From NCBI GenBank assembly GCA_021773055.1, contig JAJFKV010000010.1:1-64000 (forward strand): a DNA stretch of 64,000 nt, written 5' to 3'. Numbering within the stretch: position 1 is the stretch's first letter; each line of letters starts with the position of its first letter. A model generated the notes under the pieces. The model was not told the origin of the DNA. It searched no databases and saw only the letters and a list, made by a program, of their open reading frames with translations. Of this stretch, positions 28,339 to 37,745 are shown in pieces. Both the position numbers and the translations under genes were made by a program. The stretch is from Woeseiaceae bacterium (GTDB lineage Bacteria; Pseudomonadota; Gammaproteobacteria; Steroidobacterales; Woeseiaceae).

Positions 28339-29646
28339 CTAATTCGTGGTGTCTTCCTGGCTCAATCGGTATATCAGAATTGCAGCACGTTTGATGGCGA
28401 GCGGCAATGTCGACAGGTCAAGATACTCGTCTGGCGTGTGGCCTTTTCCGCCGACAGCCCCCAATCCTGCAAGAGCATCGGTGTAAGGGGCAACAAACGA
28501 GATATCTGCGGCACCTCGGCGCAGCGGATCGAGCTGTTGCATGGGCCCACGTCCCAGAGCCTCATTAATCGCAGACAGCTCCCGACTCAACTCGAGATTA
28601 CCCACAGTAGGCGCCATTGGCGGATAGCTGTCCGCAAATGAAATCGTCGCAGATGTGTGTGGAAGATTCTCTGCCACGATCGCGCGCATCGCTTCACGCG
28701 CCCATTCCAGCTGCTCCAGCGAAATGGTACGCATGCCGCCATGCACTTCGACATTTCTCGGCACGACGTTGGTCTTGCCAAATGCCAAGCCACCACTCCG
28801 AGCTGACTCGTAATCCACCTCGGTGCCACCCAAAATATTTCCGGCGTTGAATGTCAGGTACTCCTGACCGCGTACTTTTTCATAGAATGCATTGAGAATG
28901 CGCGCAGCTTCGAAAATCGCGCCGGCACCGGTACTTTCATTAAAGATGTTCGATGAGTGCGACTGCTTTCCTGTAACTCTCAGTATCCAGCGGCTTGAGC
29001 TGCGCCTCGCAATTGTCGCCCAGTCACTTCCATCAGCGTATACGGCCTCTTCGAATCCTAATGATATGTCAGCCCACTCCCCCGCCTCGATCAACTCTTT
29101 TCGTGAAATGGCCAGAGGCCTGCCGCTCTTTTCTTCATCGCCCGTGTAAGCAACGACCACAGGAATTTCGTCCAATGCGCCAATCTCTTTGAGCGCGCGC
29201 AGTGCATAGGTGATGACGATGTTGCCACTCTTCATGTCGGAAATTCCGTGGCCGTGAGCTATATCGCCGTCACGTTCGAAAGGACGACTACCGTCTGCTT
29301 TTTCAAAAACCGTGTCCAGGTGTCCGATAAGGAGAAACTTCTTTCCGGTGCCTTCCTTGCGACCGAACAAGTGACCAGCACGTTGCATGTCGGCAGGCAT
29401 CTCAACCCATTCAGTATGGAGGCCGATCTCGTCGAGCTCGCGGCGCATTACGCTGCCGACTTCCCGGACTCCTGCCAGACTTGATGTACCGCTCGGTATG
29501 TCGACCGTTTCCCTGAGCAAGGCAATGGCATCCTCTGCGTGCGCGTCAACCCAGTCGGCCATTCGCTGCTCTTCGGGGCTTAAATTCCCCGCAATAACGG
29601 GAACCGCAAAAACGGCCAGAAACAGAACAATAATTAATCGTGTCAT
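28339..29646 (-). CDS. Secreted M20 family peptidase (glutamate carboxypeptidase-like)
   Basis: 435 residues from ATG 29646, where a signal peptide begins (MTRLIIVLFLAVFAVPVIAG). An in-frame ATG 51 bases upstream gives a poorer N-terminus. The zinc-binding residues are in LLIGHLDTVFEK (His, Asp) and YTGDEEKSG (catalytic and metal Glu). A dimerisation domain lies in the middle. The arrangement resembles CPG2-type periplasmic carboxypeptidases that release C-terminal glutamate from folates or peptides. The substrate is inferred at family level only. It lies directly upstream of the CDF gene. Confidence 0.88.
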   Translation of the reverse strand: MTRLIIVLFLAVFAVPVIAGNLSPEEQRMADWVDAHAEDAIALLRETVDIPSGTSSLAGVREVGSVMRRELDEIGLHTEWVEMPADMQRAGHLFGRKEGTGKKFLLIGHLDTVFEKADGSRPFERDGDIAHGHGISDMKSGNIVITYALRALKEIGALDEIPVVVAYTGDEEKSGRPLAISRKELIEAGEWADISLGFEEAVYADGSDWATIARRSSSRWILRVTGKQSHSSNIFNESTGAGAIFEAARILNAFYEKVRGQEYLTFNAGNILGGTEVDYESARSGGLAFGKTNVVPRNVEVHGGMRTISLEQLEWAREAMRAIVAENLPHTSATISFADSYPPMAPTVGNLELSRELSAINEALGRGPMQQLDPLRRGAADISFVAPYTDALAGLGAVGGKGHTPDEYLDLSTLPLAIKRAAILIYRLSQEDTTN

Positions 29647-29743
29647 GATTTGATTTCCGTGTGGCGCGGGACGCGAATGTACTCGACCGTTGTTCATGAA
29701 TGCCGCCTAAATTGTTATGGTGGCTCAATGTAGCAGGGAGAGC

Positions 29744-30619
29744 ATGATGATCTCAACGCAAGAACTCGACAAAAAATTCATCACCATCAACGGCAAGCAA
29801 ATGGCCTATGTCGAGATGGGTGAAGGTGACCCCATCGTCTTCCAGCACGGAAATCCTACTTCGTCGTATCTGTGGCGCAATATTATGCCGCAGTTGGCCG
29901 GTCGCGGCCGCTGCATCGCTGTTGATCTGATCGGCATGGGTGATTCCGAGAAACTCGACAATCCGGGCCCCGACAGCTATCGCTACGCAGAGCACCGCGA
30001 CTACCTGTATGCGGCGTGGCAGCAATTGGGCATCGAAGACATGGTCACACTGGTCGTTCACGACTGGGGCTCTGCACTGGGCTTCGAGTGGGCAATGCGA
30101 AACCCGGAGAAGGTCAAAGGCATTGCCTACATGGAGGCTATAGTTCGATCCATGACGTGGGACGAGTGGCCGGAATCCATTCAACCGCTGTTTCACGGAT
30201 TCCGCTCAGCGGGGGGTGAGTCCATGGTGCTTGTGAAGAATGTCTTTGTTGAGCGAGTCCTTCCCGGTTCTGTGCTACGCGGCCTTGGCGAAGAGGAAAT
30301 GGCGGTTTATCGACGACCATTTGAGAGCGCCGGCGAGGACCGGCGCCCTACGCTCACCTGGCCTCGCCAGATCCCGCTTGAGGGTGAGCCTGAAGACGTT
30401 TGCGCCGCAGTGGACGCCTATGCAAAGTGGCTAAGCGAGTCCGAGGTACCCAAACTGTTTATCAATGCCGAGCCCGGAGCGATATTAACGGGTGCGCAAC
30501 GTGAATTCTGCCGGCAGTTTCCGAATCAGACAGAGGTGACAGTGTCGGGTAGTCACTTTATTCAGGAAGACTCACCCGCTGAAATCACGGCCGCGATTGA
30601 CGCCTGGCTGGAGCACTAA
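29744..30619 (+). CDS. Haloalkane dehalogenase (DhaA/LinB type)
   Basis: 291 residues from ATG 29744, with GGGAG six bases upstream. All five key residues of subfamily HLD-II are present: nucleophile Asp107 and halide-binding Trp108 in [10 protein letters not shown], Asn37 in [11 protein letters not shown], acid Glu131 in YMEAI, and base His271 in GSHFIQED. The reaction is hydrolysis of a carbon-halogen bond to alcohol, halide and H+. There is no signal peptide. It stands alone, with no other dehalogenation genes nearby. Confusion with an epoxide hydrolase is unlikely given Asn37/Trp108. Confidence 0.93.
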   Translation: MMISTQELDKKFITINGKQMAYVEMGEGDPIVFQHGNPTSSYLWRNIMPQLAGRGRCIAVDLIGMGDSEKLDNPGPDSYRYAEHRDYLYAAWQQLGIEDMVTLVVHDWGSALGFEWAMRNPEKVKGIAYMEAIVRSMTWDEWPESIQPLFHGFRSAGGESMVLVKNVFVERVLPGSVLRGLGEEEMAVYRRPFESAGEDRRPTLTWPRQIPLEGEPEDVCAAVDAYAKWLSESEVPKLFINAEPGAILTGAQREFCRQFPNQTEVTVSGSHFIQEDSPAEITAAIDAWLEH

Positions 30620-30628
30620 ATCGCAGAC

Positions 30629-30660
30629 AAAAAAAAGCGGCTTCTTGCGAAACCGCTTTC
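30629..30660 (-). terminator. Intrinsic terminator
   Basis: AAAGCGG (30634-30640) pairs with CCGCTTT (30653-30659). Read leftward, the stem is followed by eight T residues, a classic terminator. Read rightward, it lies 14 bp after the dehalogenase stop with A residues before the stem and three T residues after, so it may work in both directions. Confidence 0.85.
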
Positions 30661-30778
30661 TCCAAACCTACGTTAGCACGTGGTCCTGGCCCCCTGAATC
30701 CCCCGCCAAGTCGTACCTGAAGGTGTCTAGCATATTTTCGCGAAGTCTTTTTTTGTTGCTCAAAGGCTACGCTTGTTG
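30629..30778 (-). ncRNA. Candidate small RNA with promoter and terminator
   Basis: The 313-bp gap between the dehalogenase and the FAH gene has no conventional gene but looks like a transcription unit on the minus strand. A TTGACA -35 box lies at 30813-30808, about 150 nt of unassigned sequence follows, and a strong terminator ends at 30629. It matches none of tmRNA, 6S, 4.5S or RNase P RNA as far as I can judge. A 21-codon open frame (30733-30668, starting MLDTFRYDLAG) lies inside but lacks a good ribosome site. It could instead be the long 3' end of the FAH transcript. Confidence 0.4.
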
Positions 30779-30784
30779 AGACGA

Positions 30785-30813
30785 AAATTCGCAGAAAACC
30801 CGCTGTTTGTCAA
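30785..30813 (-). promoter_or_regulatory. Candidate sigma70 promoter for the small RNA
   Basis: TTGACA (30813-30808) is a perfect -35 box. With a 17-bp spacer, the -10 position is GAATTT (30790-30785), preceded by TG as in extended -10 promoters. The -10 match is poor (2 of 6), so the call rests on the -35 box and the downstream terminator. Confidence 0.35.
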
Positions 30814-30932
30814 TCCTTTATAACAATTCTAGACTTTTTCCGAGCATTCAGCCTGTTTTTGTTGCATAAATGAGACACAACATCCGGAGATGGCATTGCC
30901 TGCAAAATCAACGTCTAACGTGGTAATCCTCG

Positions 30933-31775
30933 CTATTCATTGGCGACCGGACAGCCAAGCAGGCCGACTCCCGGGATATCCACTTCGACCAAATCACCAG
31001 CCTTGAGCCACACTTGTGGGCTTCGTGCTGCGCCAACTCCACCAGGAGTACCGGTGGCAATCACGTCCCCCGGGAGCAGCTCTGTGAATACCGAGCAGTA
31101 CTCAACTAGCGATGCTATGTCGAAAACCAGGTCGGCTACCCGACCTCGCTGCATGACGACACCATTCACGCGTGTCGTCAACGTAAGTGCCGATGGCTCC
31201 GTTACTTCGTCACGGGTTACTAGCCAGGGACCCATCGAACCGCTCTTATCGAAATTTTTTCCAGGCGTGAACTGCATCGTGTGCTTCTGCCAGTCACGCA
31301 CGGAGCCATCCATGAAGCAGCAGTAACCCGCGATGTAATCCAGCGCATCAGACCTTGAAACATGTCGTGCATTTTTCCCGATCACAATCGCCAGTTCGCC
31401 TTCGAAATCGAACTGCTCGGATACTTTCGGTCGTATCACGGGCTGCTTGTGACCCACCTGGCTACCAGGAAATCGTACGAAGACGACTGGATGATCCGGT
31501 ATTTCCCGACCCATCTCCTCGATGTGTGGACGATAGTTCACACCGACGCAAAGCAGTTTGTCGGGCTGCGGAATCAATGGCAGGAACTGCACCGTATCTA
31601 CTGCGTGAGTCGCCCCGGTTGCGCTTGCTTCCAGCTCGGGGAGCGCGTCCGCGGCGATGGCCGCACGCAGGTCCGGATAACGACCTAGAAACTCATCGCC
31701 AGGTTCGCACAGCAGCTCCCCTCTCTGCACACCGTACGATGCCTTGTTACCCGCCCTAAAACTTGCCAGTTTCAT
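30933..31775 (-). CDS. Fumarylacetoacetate hydrolase (FAH) family protein
   Basis: 280 residues from ATG 31775. The FAH catalytic domain is clear: KLLCVGVNYRPH, FVRFPGSQVGH, the metal-ligand segment FDFEGELAIVIGKNA, and VIATGTPGGVG near the C-terminus. Members hydrolyse, decarboxylate or isomerise 2-oxo acids with Mg2+ (for example in aromatic degradation, or acylpyruvate hydrolases); the exact substrate is not evident. It is divergent from the amidohydrolase gene. An upstream in-frame start at 31832 would overlap that gene and is less likely. Confidence 0.9.
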   Translation of the reverse strand: MKLASFRAGNKASYGVQRGELLCEPGDEFLGRYPDLRAAIAADALPELEASATGATHAVDTVQFLPLIPQPDKLLCVGVNYRPHIEEMGREIPDHPVVFVRFPGSQVGHKQPVIRPKVSEQFDFEGELAIVIGKNARHVSRSDALDYIAGYCCFMDGSVRDWQKHTMQFTPGKNFDKSGSMGPWLVTRDEVTEPSALTLTTRVNGVVMQRGRVADLVFDIASLVEYCSVFTELLPGDVIATGTPGGVGAARSPQVWLKAGDLVEVDIPGVGLLGCPVANE

Positions 31776-31822
31776 TTGAGTTTCCCGCTTAAGGTCAGAA
31801 TGTCGCGTGATAAGGTAATCCA

Positions 31823-33496
31823 ATGACAACAATAAAACACGTATCCATCACCCTCATTCTCGTCACGTCCCTGGCGAACACCCTGGCTCACGCCGAAACC
31901 GCCTTGCACAACATCAAGGCTTACACATCTACAAATGACGGCATCAGGACGTTCTCAGTCCTGGTATTCGATGATGCCGGGCGCATTACCGCGACCGGTG
32001 ACTCGGAGTTGCTTAAGTCTCATCCGGATGCAGTGCTGCTCGATGGCGACTCCCGAACCGTACTGCCTGGCCTGACCGACGCGCACGCCCACGTTATCGG
32101 TCTGGGCCTGCTGAAGTCGAACCTGGATTTATTGGGGAGCGGCAGCGTCGAAGACGCGCTTGCGCGAATCGAGAGCTATGCCGCGGCTAAACCCGATGCT
32201 CGATGGATACTTGGACGCGGCTGGAACCAGGTGATCTGGCCAGTGCAGGAATTTCCGTCCGCGACACACATTGATGCCGTCGTCAGTGACCGGCCGGTGT
32301 GGTTGCGCCGCATTGACGGTCACGCGGGCTGGGCGAATAGTGCCGCATTGCAGCTAGCCGGGGTTGATGACGATACGCCGGACCCCATCGGCGGCAAGAT
32401 AGTTCGCGATGAGAACGGCCATGCGACCGGTATTTTGATCGACATGGCAATGGGCATCATGAGCAAACAAGTGCCGGAGACGGACAAAGATGAGACGCGA
32501 GATGCTGTTCAAGCCGCCACCCGCACGCTACTGGCTGAGGGTATTACCGGAGTACATGACGCGGGCATCGGCCTGATGGACGCCGAAGTCTATCTCTCAA
32601 TGGCCGACAACGGTCAGCTCGACATGCGCATCTACGCCATGATCGGCGGCGCCGGAGATGTCCTGGACGCGATCGCAAAGCCCATTCGGCATTACGCCAA
32701 TGATAGGCTTGAAATCGCCGCTGTAAAAATCTACGCCGACGGCGCGTTGGGCAGTCGCGGCGCAGCGATGATCGAACCATACAGTGACGATGACGAAAAT
32801 CGCGGCCTGCCGTTCTGGACGCAGCGGGAACTCGATGAGCAGGTAAAAAAAGCCAATGACATGGGATTTCAGGTGGGCATTCACGCGATCGGTGACCTCG
32901 GCAATCGCATGGCGCTCAATTCGTTCGACAGAGCCCAGGGTGGCAGGCCATCCGTTTTGAGAAACCGTGTTGAGCACGCGCAGATCATTTCGCTCGACGA
33001 TATTCCGCGCTTTGCCGAGCTCGGCATTATCGCCTCGATGCAGGCGACCCATGCGACCAGCGACAAAAATATGGCCGAGGACCGTATCGGTCCAGACCGC
33101 ATCCTGGGCGGCTACGCCTGGCGACGTCTGCTCGACTCTGGCGCCGTTCTGGCAAACGGCTCCGACTTCCCTGTCGAGCTGTCAAATCCCTTCCACGGCC
33201 TGTATGCCGCTGTCACACGGCAAGGCCGCGACGGTGAGCCGGACGGCGGTTGGTACGCCGACCAGGCCCTCACACGGGCAGAAGCACTGCACTCTTTCAC
33301 ATTGGCTGCTGCGTATGCCGCAAGTCAGGAAGACGACCTCGGCAGCCTTGAGGTCGGCAAGTGGGCAGATTTCATCGTGATCGATCGCGACTACTTTGAA
33401 ATTCCTGACTCGCAGATCGATGATATTCAGGTTCTGCAGACCTGGGTTGGCGGCGAAAAGGTGTACGCAGCGGATGACCCGGGAGGAAACAAATGA
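31823..33496 (+). CDS. Exported YtcJ-like amidohydrolase
   Basis: 557 residues with a signal peptide (ITLILVTSLANTLAHA). The amidohydrolase-superfamily metal site is seen in LTDAHAHV, a conserved lysine in VKIYADGALGSRG, GIHAIGD, RVEHAQI and the aspartate of NGSDFPVE. It belongs to the YtcJ/NfdA group, which hydrolyses amide bonds in varied substrates; the real one is unknown. Its stop overlaps the ATG of gloB by four bases, so the two are translationally coupled. Confidence 0.9.
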   Translation: MTTIKHVSITLILVTSLANTLAHAETALHNIKAYTSTNDGIRTFSVLVFDDAGRITATGDSELLKSHPDAVLLDGDSRTVLPGLTDAHAHVIGLGLLKSNLDLLGSGSVEDALARIESYAAAKPDARWILGRGWNQVIWPVQEFPSATHIDAVVSDRPVWLRRIDGHAGWANSAALQLAGVDDDTPDPIGGKIVRDENGHATGILIDMAMGIMSKQVPETDKDETRDAVQAATRTLLAEGITGVHDAGIGLMDAEVYLSMADNGQLDMRIYAMIGGAGDVLDAIAKPIRHYANDRLEIAAVKIYADGALGSRGAAMIEPYSDDDENRGLPFWTQRELDEQVKKANDMGFQVGIHAIGDLGNRMALNSFDRAQGGRPSVLRNRVEHAQIISLDDIPRFAELGIIASMQATHATSDKNMAEDRIGPDRILGGYAWRRLLDSGAVLANGSDFPVELSNPFHGLYAAVTRQGRDGEPDGGWYADQALTRAEALHSFTLAAAYAASQEDDLGSLEVGKWADFIVIDRDYFEIPDSQIDDIQVLQTWVGGEKVYAADDPGGNK

Positions 33497-34284
33497 TTGT
33501 TGAACAAATCTGGACAGGCAATGCCTACCGCAATTTCAATTACCTGATCGCTTGTCCGGAATCAGGCGATGCACTCGCTATCGACCCGCTGGACTATGAG
33601 AAGTGTCTCGCGGTCGCAGCAGACCGGGGTTGGACTATCACGCAAGTTCTCAATACCCACGAACACGGCGATCACACAGGTGGCAACAAGGCTGTCGTGG
33701 CAGCGACGGGAGCCAAAGTGATCGCGCATGAAAATGCCCGCGGCAGAATTCCGAATATGGACCGAGGTGTTGGCGCTGGGGATGTCATCAAAGTTGGCAA
33801 AACTGTGGATCTCGAATGCCTCGATACACCAGGGCATACGATGAGCCACATATGCCTGCTATCCCGGACCGATCAGCCCGGACTGTTCAGCGGTGACACG
33901 CTGTTTAATGCCGGTGCCGGCAATTGCCACAATGGCGGCCATCCCGATGAACTGTTCGACACCTTTGAGCAACAGCTCGAGATACTCGGAGATGATACGC
34001 AGGTTTATCCCGGCCACGACTACCTGCTGAACAATCTTGCCTTCACGCTGGATCGTGAGCCGGATAACACTGTCGCCGCGAAGATGATGAATGACTATAA
34101 GGACCAGGACCCCCGGCACGCGCTGGTGACGACCCTGGGTCAGGAGAAAGAATTCAACACCTTCTTTCGACTACAACATCCTTCTGTCGTTGCGAAACTT
34201 GCGGCGGACTTTCCAGGGATGGGAGACAGCCCGAATGCCCGCGCTGTTTTCCTGAAGTTGCGAGAGCTCAGAAATAGCTGGTAG
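33493..34284 (+). CDS. gloB: Hydroxyacylglutathione hydrolase (glyoxalase II)
   Basis: 263 residues of the metallo-beta-lactamase fold. The dinuclear metal motif is NTHEHGDHTGG, with LDTPGHTMSHICLL, the bridging aspartate in LFSGDTLF, and the final histidine in VYPGHDYL. The C-terminal HAGH-type helix region (about 170-263) is present. It hydrolyses S-lactoylglutathione to lactate and glutathione. The start overlaps the amidohydrolase stop (ATGA). The 3' end overlaps the convergent phosphotransferase gene by 17 bases. Confidence 0.93.
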   Translation: MIVEQIWTGNAYRNFNYLIACPESGDALAIDPLDYEKCLAVAADRGWTITQVLNTHEHGDHTGGNKAVVAATGAKVIAHENARGRIPNMDRGVGAGDVIKVGKTVDLECLDTPGHTMSHICLLSRTDQPGLFSGDTLFNAGAGNCHNGGHPDELFDTFEQQLEILGDDTQVYPGHDYLLNNLAFTLDREPDNTVAAKMMNDYKDQDPRHALVTTLGQEKEFNTFFRLQHPSVVAKLAADFPGMGDSPNARAVFLKLRELRNSW

Positions 34285-35086
34285 TGAGTCGCGTCGCAAC
34301 CTTTTGCAGTTCAACGAGATCGCTATCGGGTCGCGCGCCCATCCATAGACACAAGAGCGCAAGATAGAGCATGCGCTGCTTTTCAAGATGTTCGCGCCAC
34401 CGCCGCCCGTCACCACCCATGTATGCATCCAGCAACCTTGTTACCTGATCGTCACTGAGCTCATGATGCTCGACAACTGTCGCAAGATCGAAAAACGGGT
34501 CGTTATCACATGCGTATTCCCAATCCAGAAACATGAGCTCGGGTGTCGTGATCAGATTCTCGGCAACAAGATCATTGTGACAACAGCACAAATTTTGCGG
34601 CAGACGCATTTTGCTAATGACCTTATTGCATGTATCTATCACCTCGTCACTGAGACCCGCAACCTGCTCGATGTAGCGTTTGGCTGCAACTCCAGCATCG
34701 AACGATCGCCCGGTCAGCGGCAACGCATGCAGACGCTTGAGCGCAGCGGCGATAAGTTCCAGATTGCCTTCTTTGTCGAGACAGCTTCGGCTCCATACCT
34801 CGCCCACAACATACTCGGTAAAGTAAATACCATCGTCCGCCAGAATAATGCCTGGAGCGAGGCCCGCTTTTGCGGCGACATTCTGTACATTCGCTTCAGC
34901 GCAACGACTATTAAACGGTGCACGACGCGGCTCTGCGTCGATCTTCAATACACCGCTTATATCACCCGTCCGGTCACCCGTTGTCACCCGCCACGTTTTG
35001 TTCGTCAGCCCGCCGGTCAACTCGGTACAGGTCGCGTCCTCCCAGCCAGGAATGTCGGCGAGTATGTCTTCTGGAGTTATGGTCAC
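34268..35086 (-). CDS. Aminoglycoside-phosphotransferase-like kinase, probable thiamine kinase
   Basis: 272 residues of the choline/aminoglycoside kinase fold. It has an N-lobe LTGGLTNKTWRV, the catalytic loop CCHNDLVAENLI (Brenner motif) and the metal motif FLDWEYAC. It is the third gene of an operon that starts with a TPP riboswitch and encodes a TonB receptor and a PnuT-like carrier. In that setting the natural substrate is probably thiamine, trapped as its phosphate as ThiK does; this is inferred from context. Its ATG overlaps the pnuT-like stop by four bases. Confidence 0.85.
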   Translation of the reverse strand: MTITPEDILADIPGWEDATCTELTGGLTNKTWRVTTGDRTGDISGVLKIDAEPRRAPFNSRCAEANVQNVAAKAGLAPGIILADDGIYFTEYVVGEVWSRSCLDKEGNLELIAAALKRLHALPLTGRSFDAGVAAKRYIEQVAGLSDEVIDTCNKVISKMRLPQNLCCCHNDLVAENLITTPELMFLDWEYACDNDPFFDLATVVEHHELSDDQVTRLLDAYMGGDGRRWREHLEKQRMLYLALLCLWMGARPDSDLVELQKVATRLTTSYF

Positions 35087-35700
35087 TGTGAGTGCAACTC
35101 ACCGGGTTGCTGGGCGCGCATCGATTTTCTCCAATTGATCAGTCCAATCGGTATCATAGTGACATAGACGGCAAACAACACAGCTGTGAGCTGCAGATCC
35201 CGCGACCAGTAGATAAATACCGACGCGATATCGATCAGCAGCCAGTACCACCAGTTCTCGAGGACCTTTCGGGCAATGAGAAATGTCGCCCAAATCGCGG
35301 ACCACGTCGTCAGCGAATCAATATATGGAAACGCCGCGTCGCTGTAGTTGCTCAGGAAATATCCGCTGCTGAGACTCAATACCACGATCGCCACAATTGC
35401 GACGCCATGCGTTTTCAGCGGCCAGGCCGTCACCGGCTTTTCGTGGCCATCATCGCGACCCGAATTCCACACGTACCAACCGTATCCGGCCATGATCAGG
35501 TAGAACACGTTGAGTACTGACTCCATATAGAGTTTGGCCTCGACGAATAGCCATGCGTAAATGGCTGTACTGATCGCGGCGAATATCCAGCACACGATCT
35601 TCTCTCGAATGGCGAAGGCCAGGTAAAGAATGGCCGTGACTACGGCAATGACCTCGGGCAAGGACTGTGCCAACGCTTGCTCAATGATTTGCGTCAGCAC
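35083..35700 (-). CDS. pnuT: PnuC-family vitamin transporter, probable thiamine carrier PnuT
   Basis: 205 residues with about seven membrane segments. It has PnuC-family features such as the aromatic-rich MAGYGWYVWNSG and KVLENWWYWLLIDIAS segments. PnuC carriers move nicotinamide riboside, while PnuT members, found under TPP riboswitches, move thiamine by facilitated diffusion with metabolic trapping. The upstream riboswitch and downstream kinase favour thiamine; that assignment is contextual. It starts 3 bp after the receptor stop. Confidence 0.88.
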   Translation of the reverse strand: MLTQIIEQALAQSLPEVIAVVTAILYLAFAIREKIVCWIFAAISTAIYAWLFVEAKLYMESVLNVFYLIMAGYGWYVWNSGRDDGHEKPVTAWPLKTHGVAIVAIVVLSLSSGYFLSNYSDAAFPYIDSLTTWSAIWATFLIARKVLENWWYWLLIDIASVFIYWSRDLQLTAVLFAVYVTMIPIGLINWRKSMRAQQPGELHSQ

Positions 35701-35703
35701 TCC

Positions 35704-37743
35704 TTAGAACCTTTTTTCAATCGTGACACCAAACTGTCGCGGATCACCGAGCCGGGTGTACAAGGTATTCGGAAAATCCGGTGGCTCATTACCGAAATAG
35801 AAACCGCGCACAGCGTACTTCCTGTCCAGCAGATTTTTTGCCCAAAGTGACACCAGCCAATTTTCGCCTTCATAGCCTACTCGGGCACTGAATAATTCAA
35901 ACGCCGCAGACTTCTGATCGTGACTTACATCGAAATAGAAAGCATCTTTCGCGGTCGCATCGACCCTGGCGTAAATGCCGTTCGGATTACGATAAGAGAC
36001 ACCCGCTGCAATGGTGAATGGAGGCGCATGCGCCATTTTACGTCCGCTTTCGAAGGTCGCATCGATCAACCCCAGCGTACCGTAGAGCTCCCATTCGTCT
36101 GATGGAAACCAACGCACGTCGGCCTCAAACCCGAGCGCATCTCCTTCACCAACGTTATCCGTGAAAAATACGAATGACGCCGGGTCGCCAGGAATTAGCT
36201 GCACCGATGTACGCGCCTGCTGGTCGTTGCGGCGATTGTGAAAAATCGCGACATTTAACTGCAGCCGGCCGCCTTGCAACCTGGACTTTATTCCTGCTTC
36301 GAGAGTCACCATGTTTTCCGTTTCAAAGTCACGCTGTCCGGCTGGAACAACACCCAGATTGAAGCCGCCCGCCTTGTAACCTTTAGATACGCTGGTGTAG
36401 ATGTTTGCAGAATCGCCAAGTGCGTGACTCAGACTCAATTCCCCACCCCACATGGTTTCTGACGGTCCTGCAGTCAACCCGGCGGAATCAATATAGTCAG
36501 TCGTGCGACGTTCGACGCGCAAGCCCGAAGACAAACGCGTGCTGCTCGTTAGGTCGTAATCGTACTGTCCGAACAAAGCCAGGTTAGTCGCTTCATAGTC
36601 GCTGCCAAAGCTGTCGCTTACACTATCTGACCAAGCGTTGATTGGATCATAGTATTCGCCGAGATTAACGGTCAGAACCTCGTCATCAAGATGCAGAGCG
36701 TAGAGACCAATAAGCCAGTTTTGCGAGCCAAGTCGGATCTCCTGACTGATGGTCTGACGTGCACGATCACTAACGGACACGAAGTCGTAAGTAAACGGTA
36801 CCCAGCTATCACTATTTCCCCAGTCGGCATCAAAGCTAAAATCGATTTTGGAGTCGGCAATCGAACTAATAGAGGTGAAACTCAGGTCGTCCCGCATACC
36901 CCAGTCAAATCGCAACGATGCACCAACGCTCTCCTGCGCATCCTTTCCGGGCTTGTCCGACAACATCGTATAAGTATTATCGAGTGAAAACGCGTCGTAG
37001 CCGTTGTCAATGTTTGCATACAAGATCGACACATTGGCCTCAAAGTCTTTGGATGGCGCTATACGCAAGCGTCCCCGCAACGTCGTTTCGTCCCGACCGT
37101 TGGTATTCTTGCGATTTAAGAAAGTATTGTCGCGAAACCCGTTACTCTCATGTTGTTGCGCACTAAATCGAAAGCTCGTGATCTCGGAGTCACCCAACGC
37201 CCCGCCTGTCGCGATTCCGATAGATCGGCTGTCATCATCGCCAATGGTCAGGAGAAGACGGCCGTTTCGATCAGCTGAAGCTGCGGTAGAACGCAGGTAG
37301 ATCAGTCCGCCCAGTGCATTCGCACCGTAGCGACTACCCTGCGGCCCTCGCAATACCTCGACCGACTCGATATCGAACAATGTGGCAATTGTACCGATGC
37401 CACTGAAGTCGATATCATCGATGAGAAAACCAATCGACGGATTCGGTGCGCCCTGATACTGCTCCAACTCACCAACACCGCGTATCTGGAAATATCGCGC
37501 GCGATGGCCATCACCTGACCAGTTCATGTTGGGCACAATATTGACGAGTTCCTCAAAGTGCTGCACAGCAGTTTCGTCTATGAACTCCGCATCCATGACG
37601 CTGACACTGAACGGCACGTCCTTAAGCGCACGCTCGCGAAAATCCGCCGTCACGATAATTTCGTCGATCACGACTTCCGCCACAACAGATCGGGAAATGA
37701 AAATTATGCTGGCTAGCAGCCACGATTTGGAATTTGTAGTCAT
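35704..37743 (-). CDS. TonB-dependent receptor, probable thiamine receptor
   Basis: 679 residues. A signal peptide is followed by a TonB-box-like VVIDEIIVTADFRERAL, a plug domain (about 40-150, with LRGPQGSRYG) and a beta-barrel ending in a C-terminal phenylalanine (VTIEKRF). Its 5' leader is a TPP riboswitch ending a few bases before the ATG, so it should be made when thiamine pyrophosphate is low. It would bring thiamine or a precursor across the outer membrane for the PnuT-like carrier encoded next. Confidence 0.93.
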   Translation of the reverse strand: MTTNSKSWLLASIIFISRSVVAEVVIDEIIVTADFRERALKDVPFSVSVMDAEFIDETAVQHFEELVNIVPNMNWSGDGHRARYFQIRGVGELEQYQGAPNPSIGFLIDDIDFSGIGTIATLFDIESVEVLRGPQGSRYGANALGGLIYLRSTAASADRNGRLLLTIGDDDSRSIGIATGGALGDSEITSFRFSAQQHESNGFRDNTFLNRKNTNGRDETTLRGRLRIAPSKDFEANVSILYANIDNGYDAFSLDNTYTMLSDKPGKDAQESVGASLRFDWGMRDDLSFTSISSIADSKIDFSFDADWGNSDSWVPFTYDFVSVSDRARQTISQEIRLGSQNWLIGLYALHLDDEVLTVNLGEYYDPINAWSDSVSDSFGSDYEATNLALFGQYDYDLTSSTRLSSGLRVERRTTDYIDSAGLTAGPSETMWGGELSLSHALGDSANIYTSVSKGYKAGGFNLGVVPAGQRDFETENMVTLEAGIKSRLQGGRLQLNVAIFHNRRNDQQARTSVQLIPGDPASFVFFTDNVGEGDALGFEADVRWFPSDEWELYGTLGLIDATFESGRKMAHAPPFTIAAGVSYRNPNGIYARVDATAKDAFYFDVSHDQKSAAFELFSARVGYEGENWLVSLWAKNLLDRKYAVRGFYFGNEPPDFPNTLYTRLGDPRQFGVTIEKRF

Positions 37744-37745
37744 GA

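Noticed and set aside
30668-30733. 21-codon frame as a confirmed peptide gene
   Set aside because: A frame this short arises often by chance, and no clear Shine-Dalgarno sequence precedes it. It is reported only as part of the candidate RNA region.
34268-35086. Aminoglycoside resistance phosphotransferase
   Set aside because: The fold matches, but the gene sits in a TPP-riboswitch operon with thiamine-transport genes, so thiamine kinase is the better reading.
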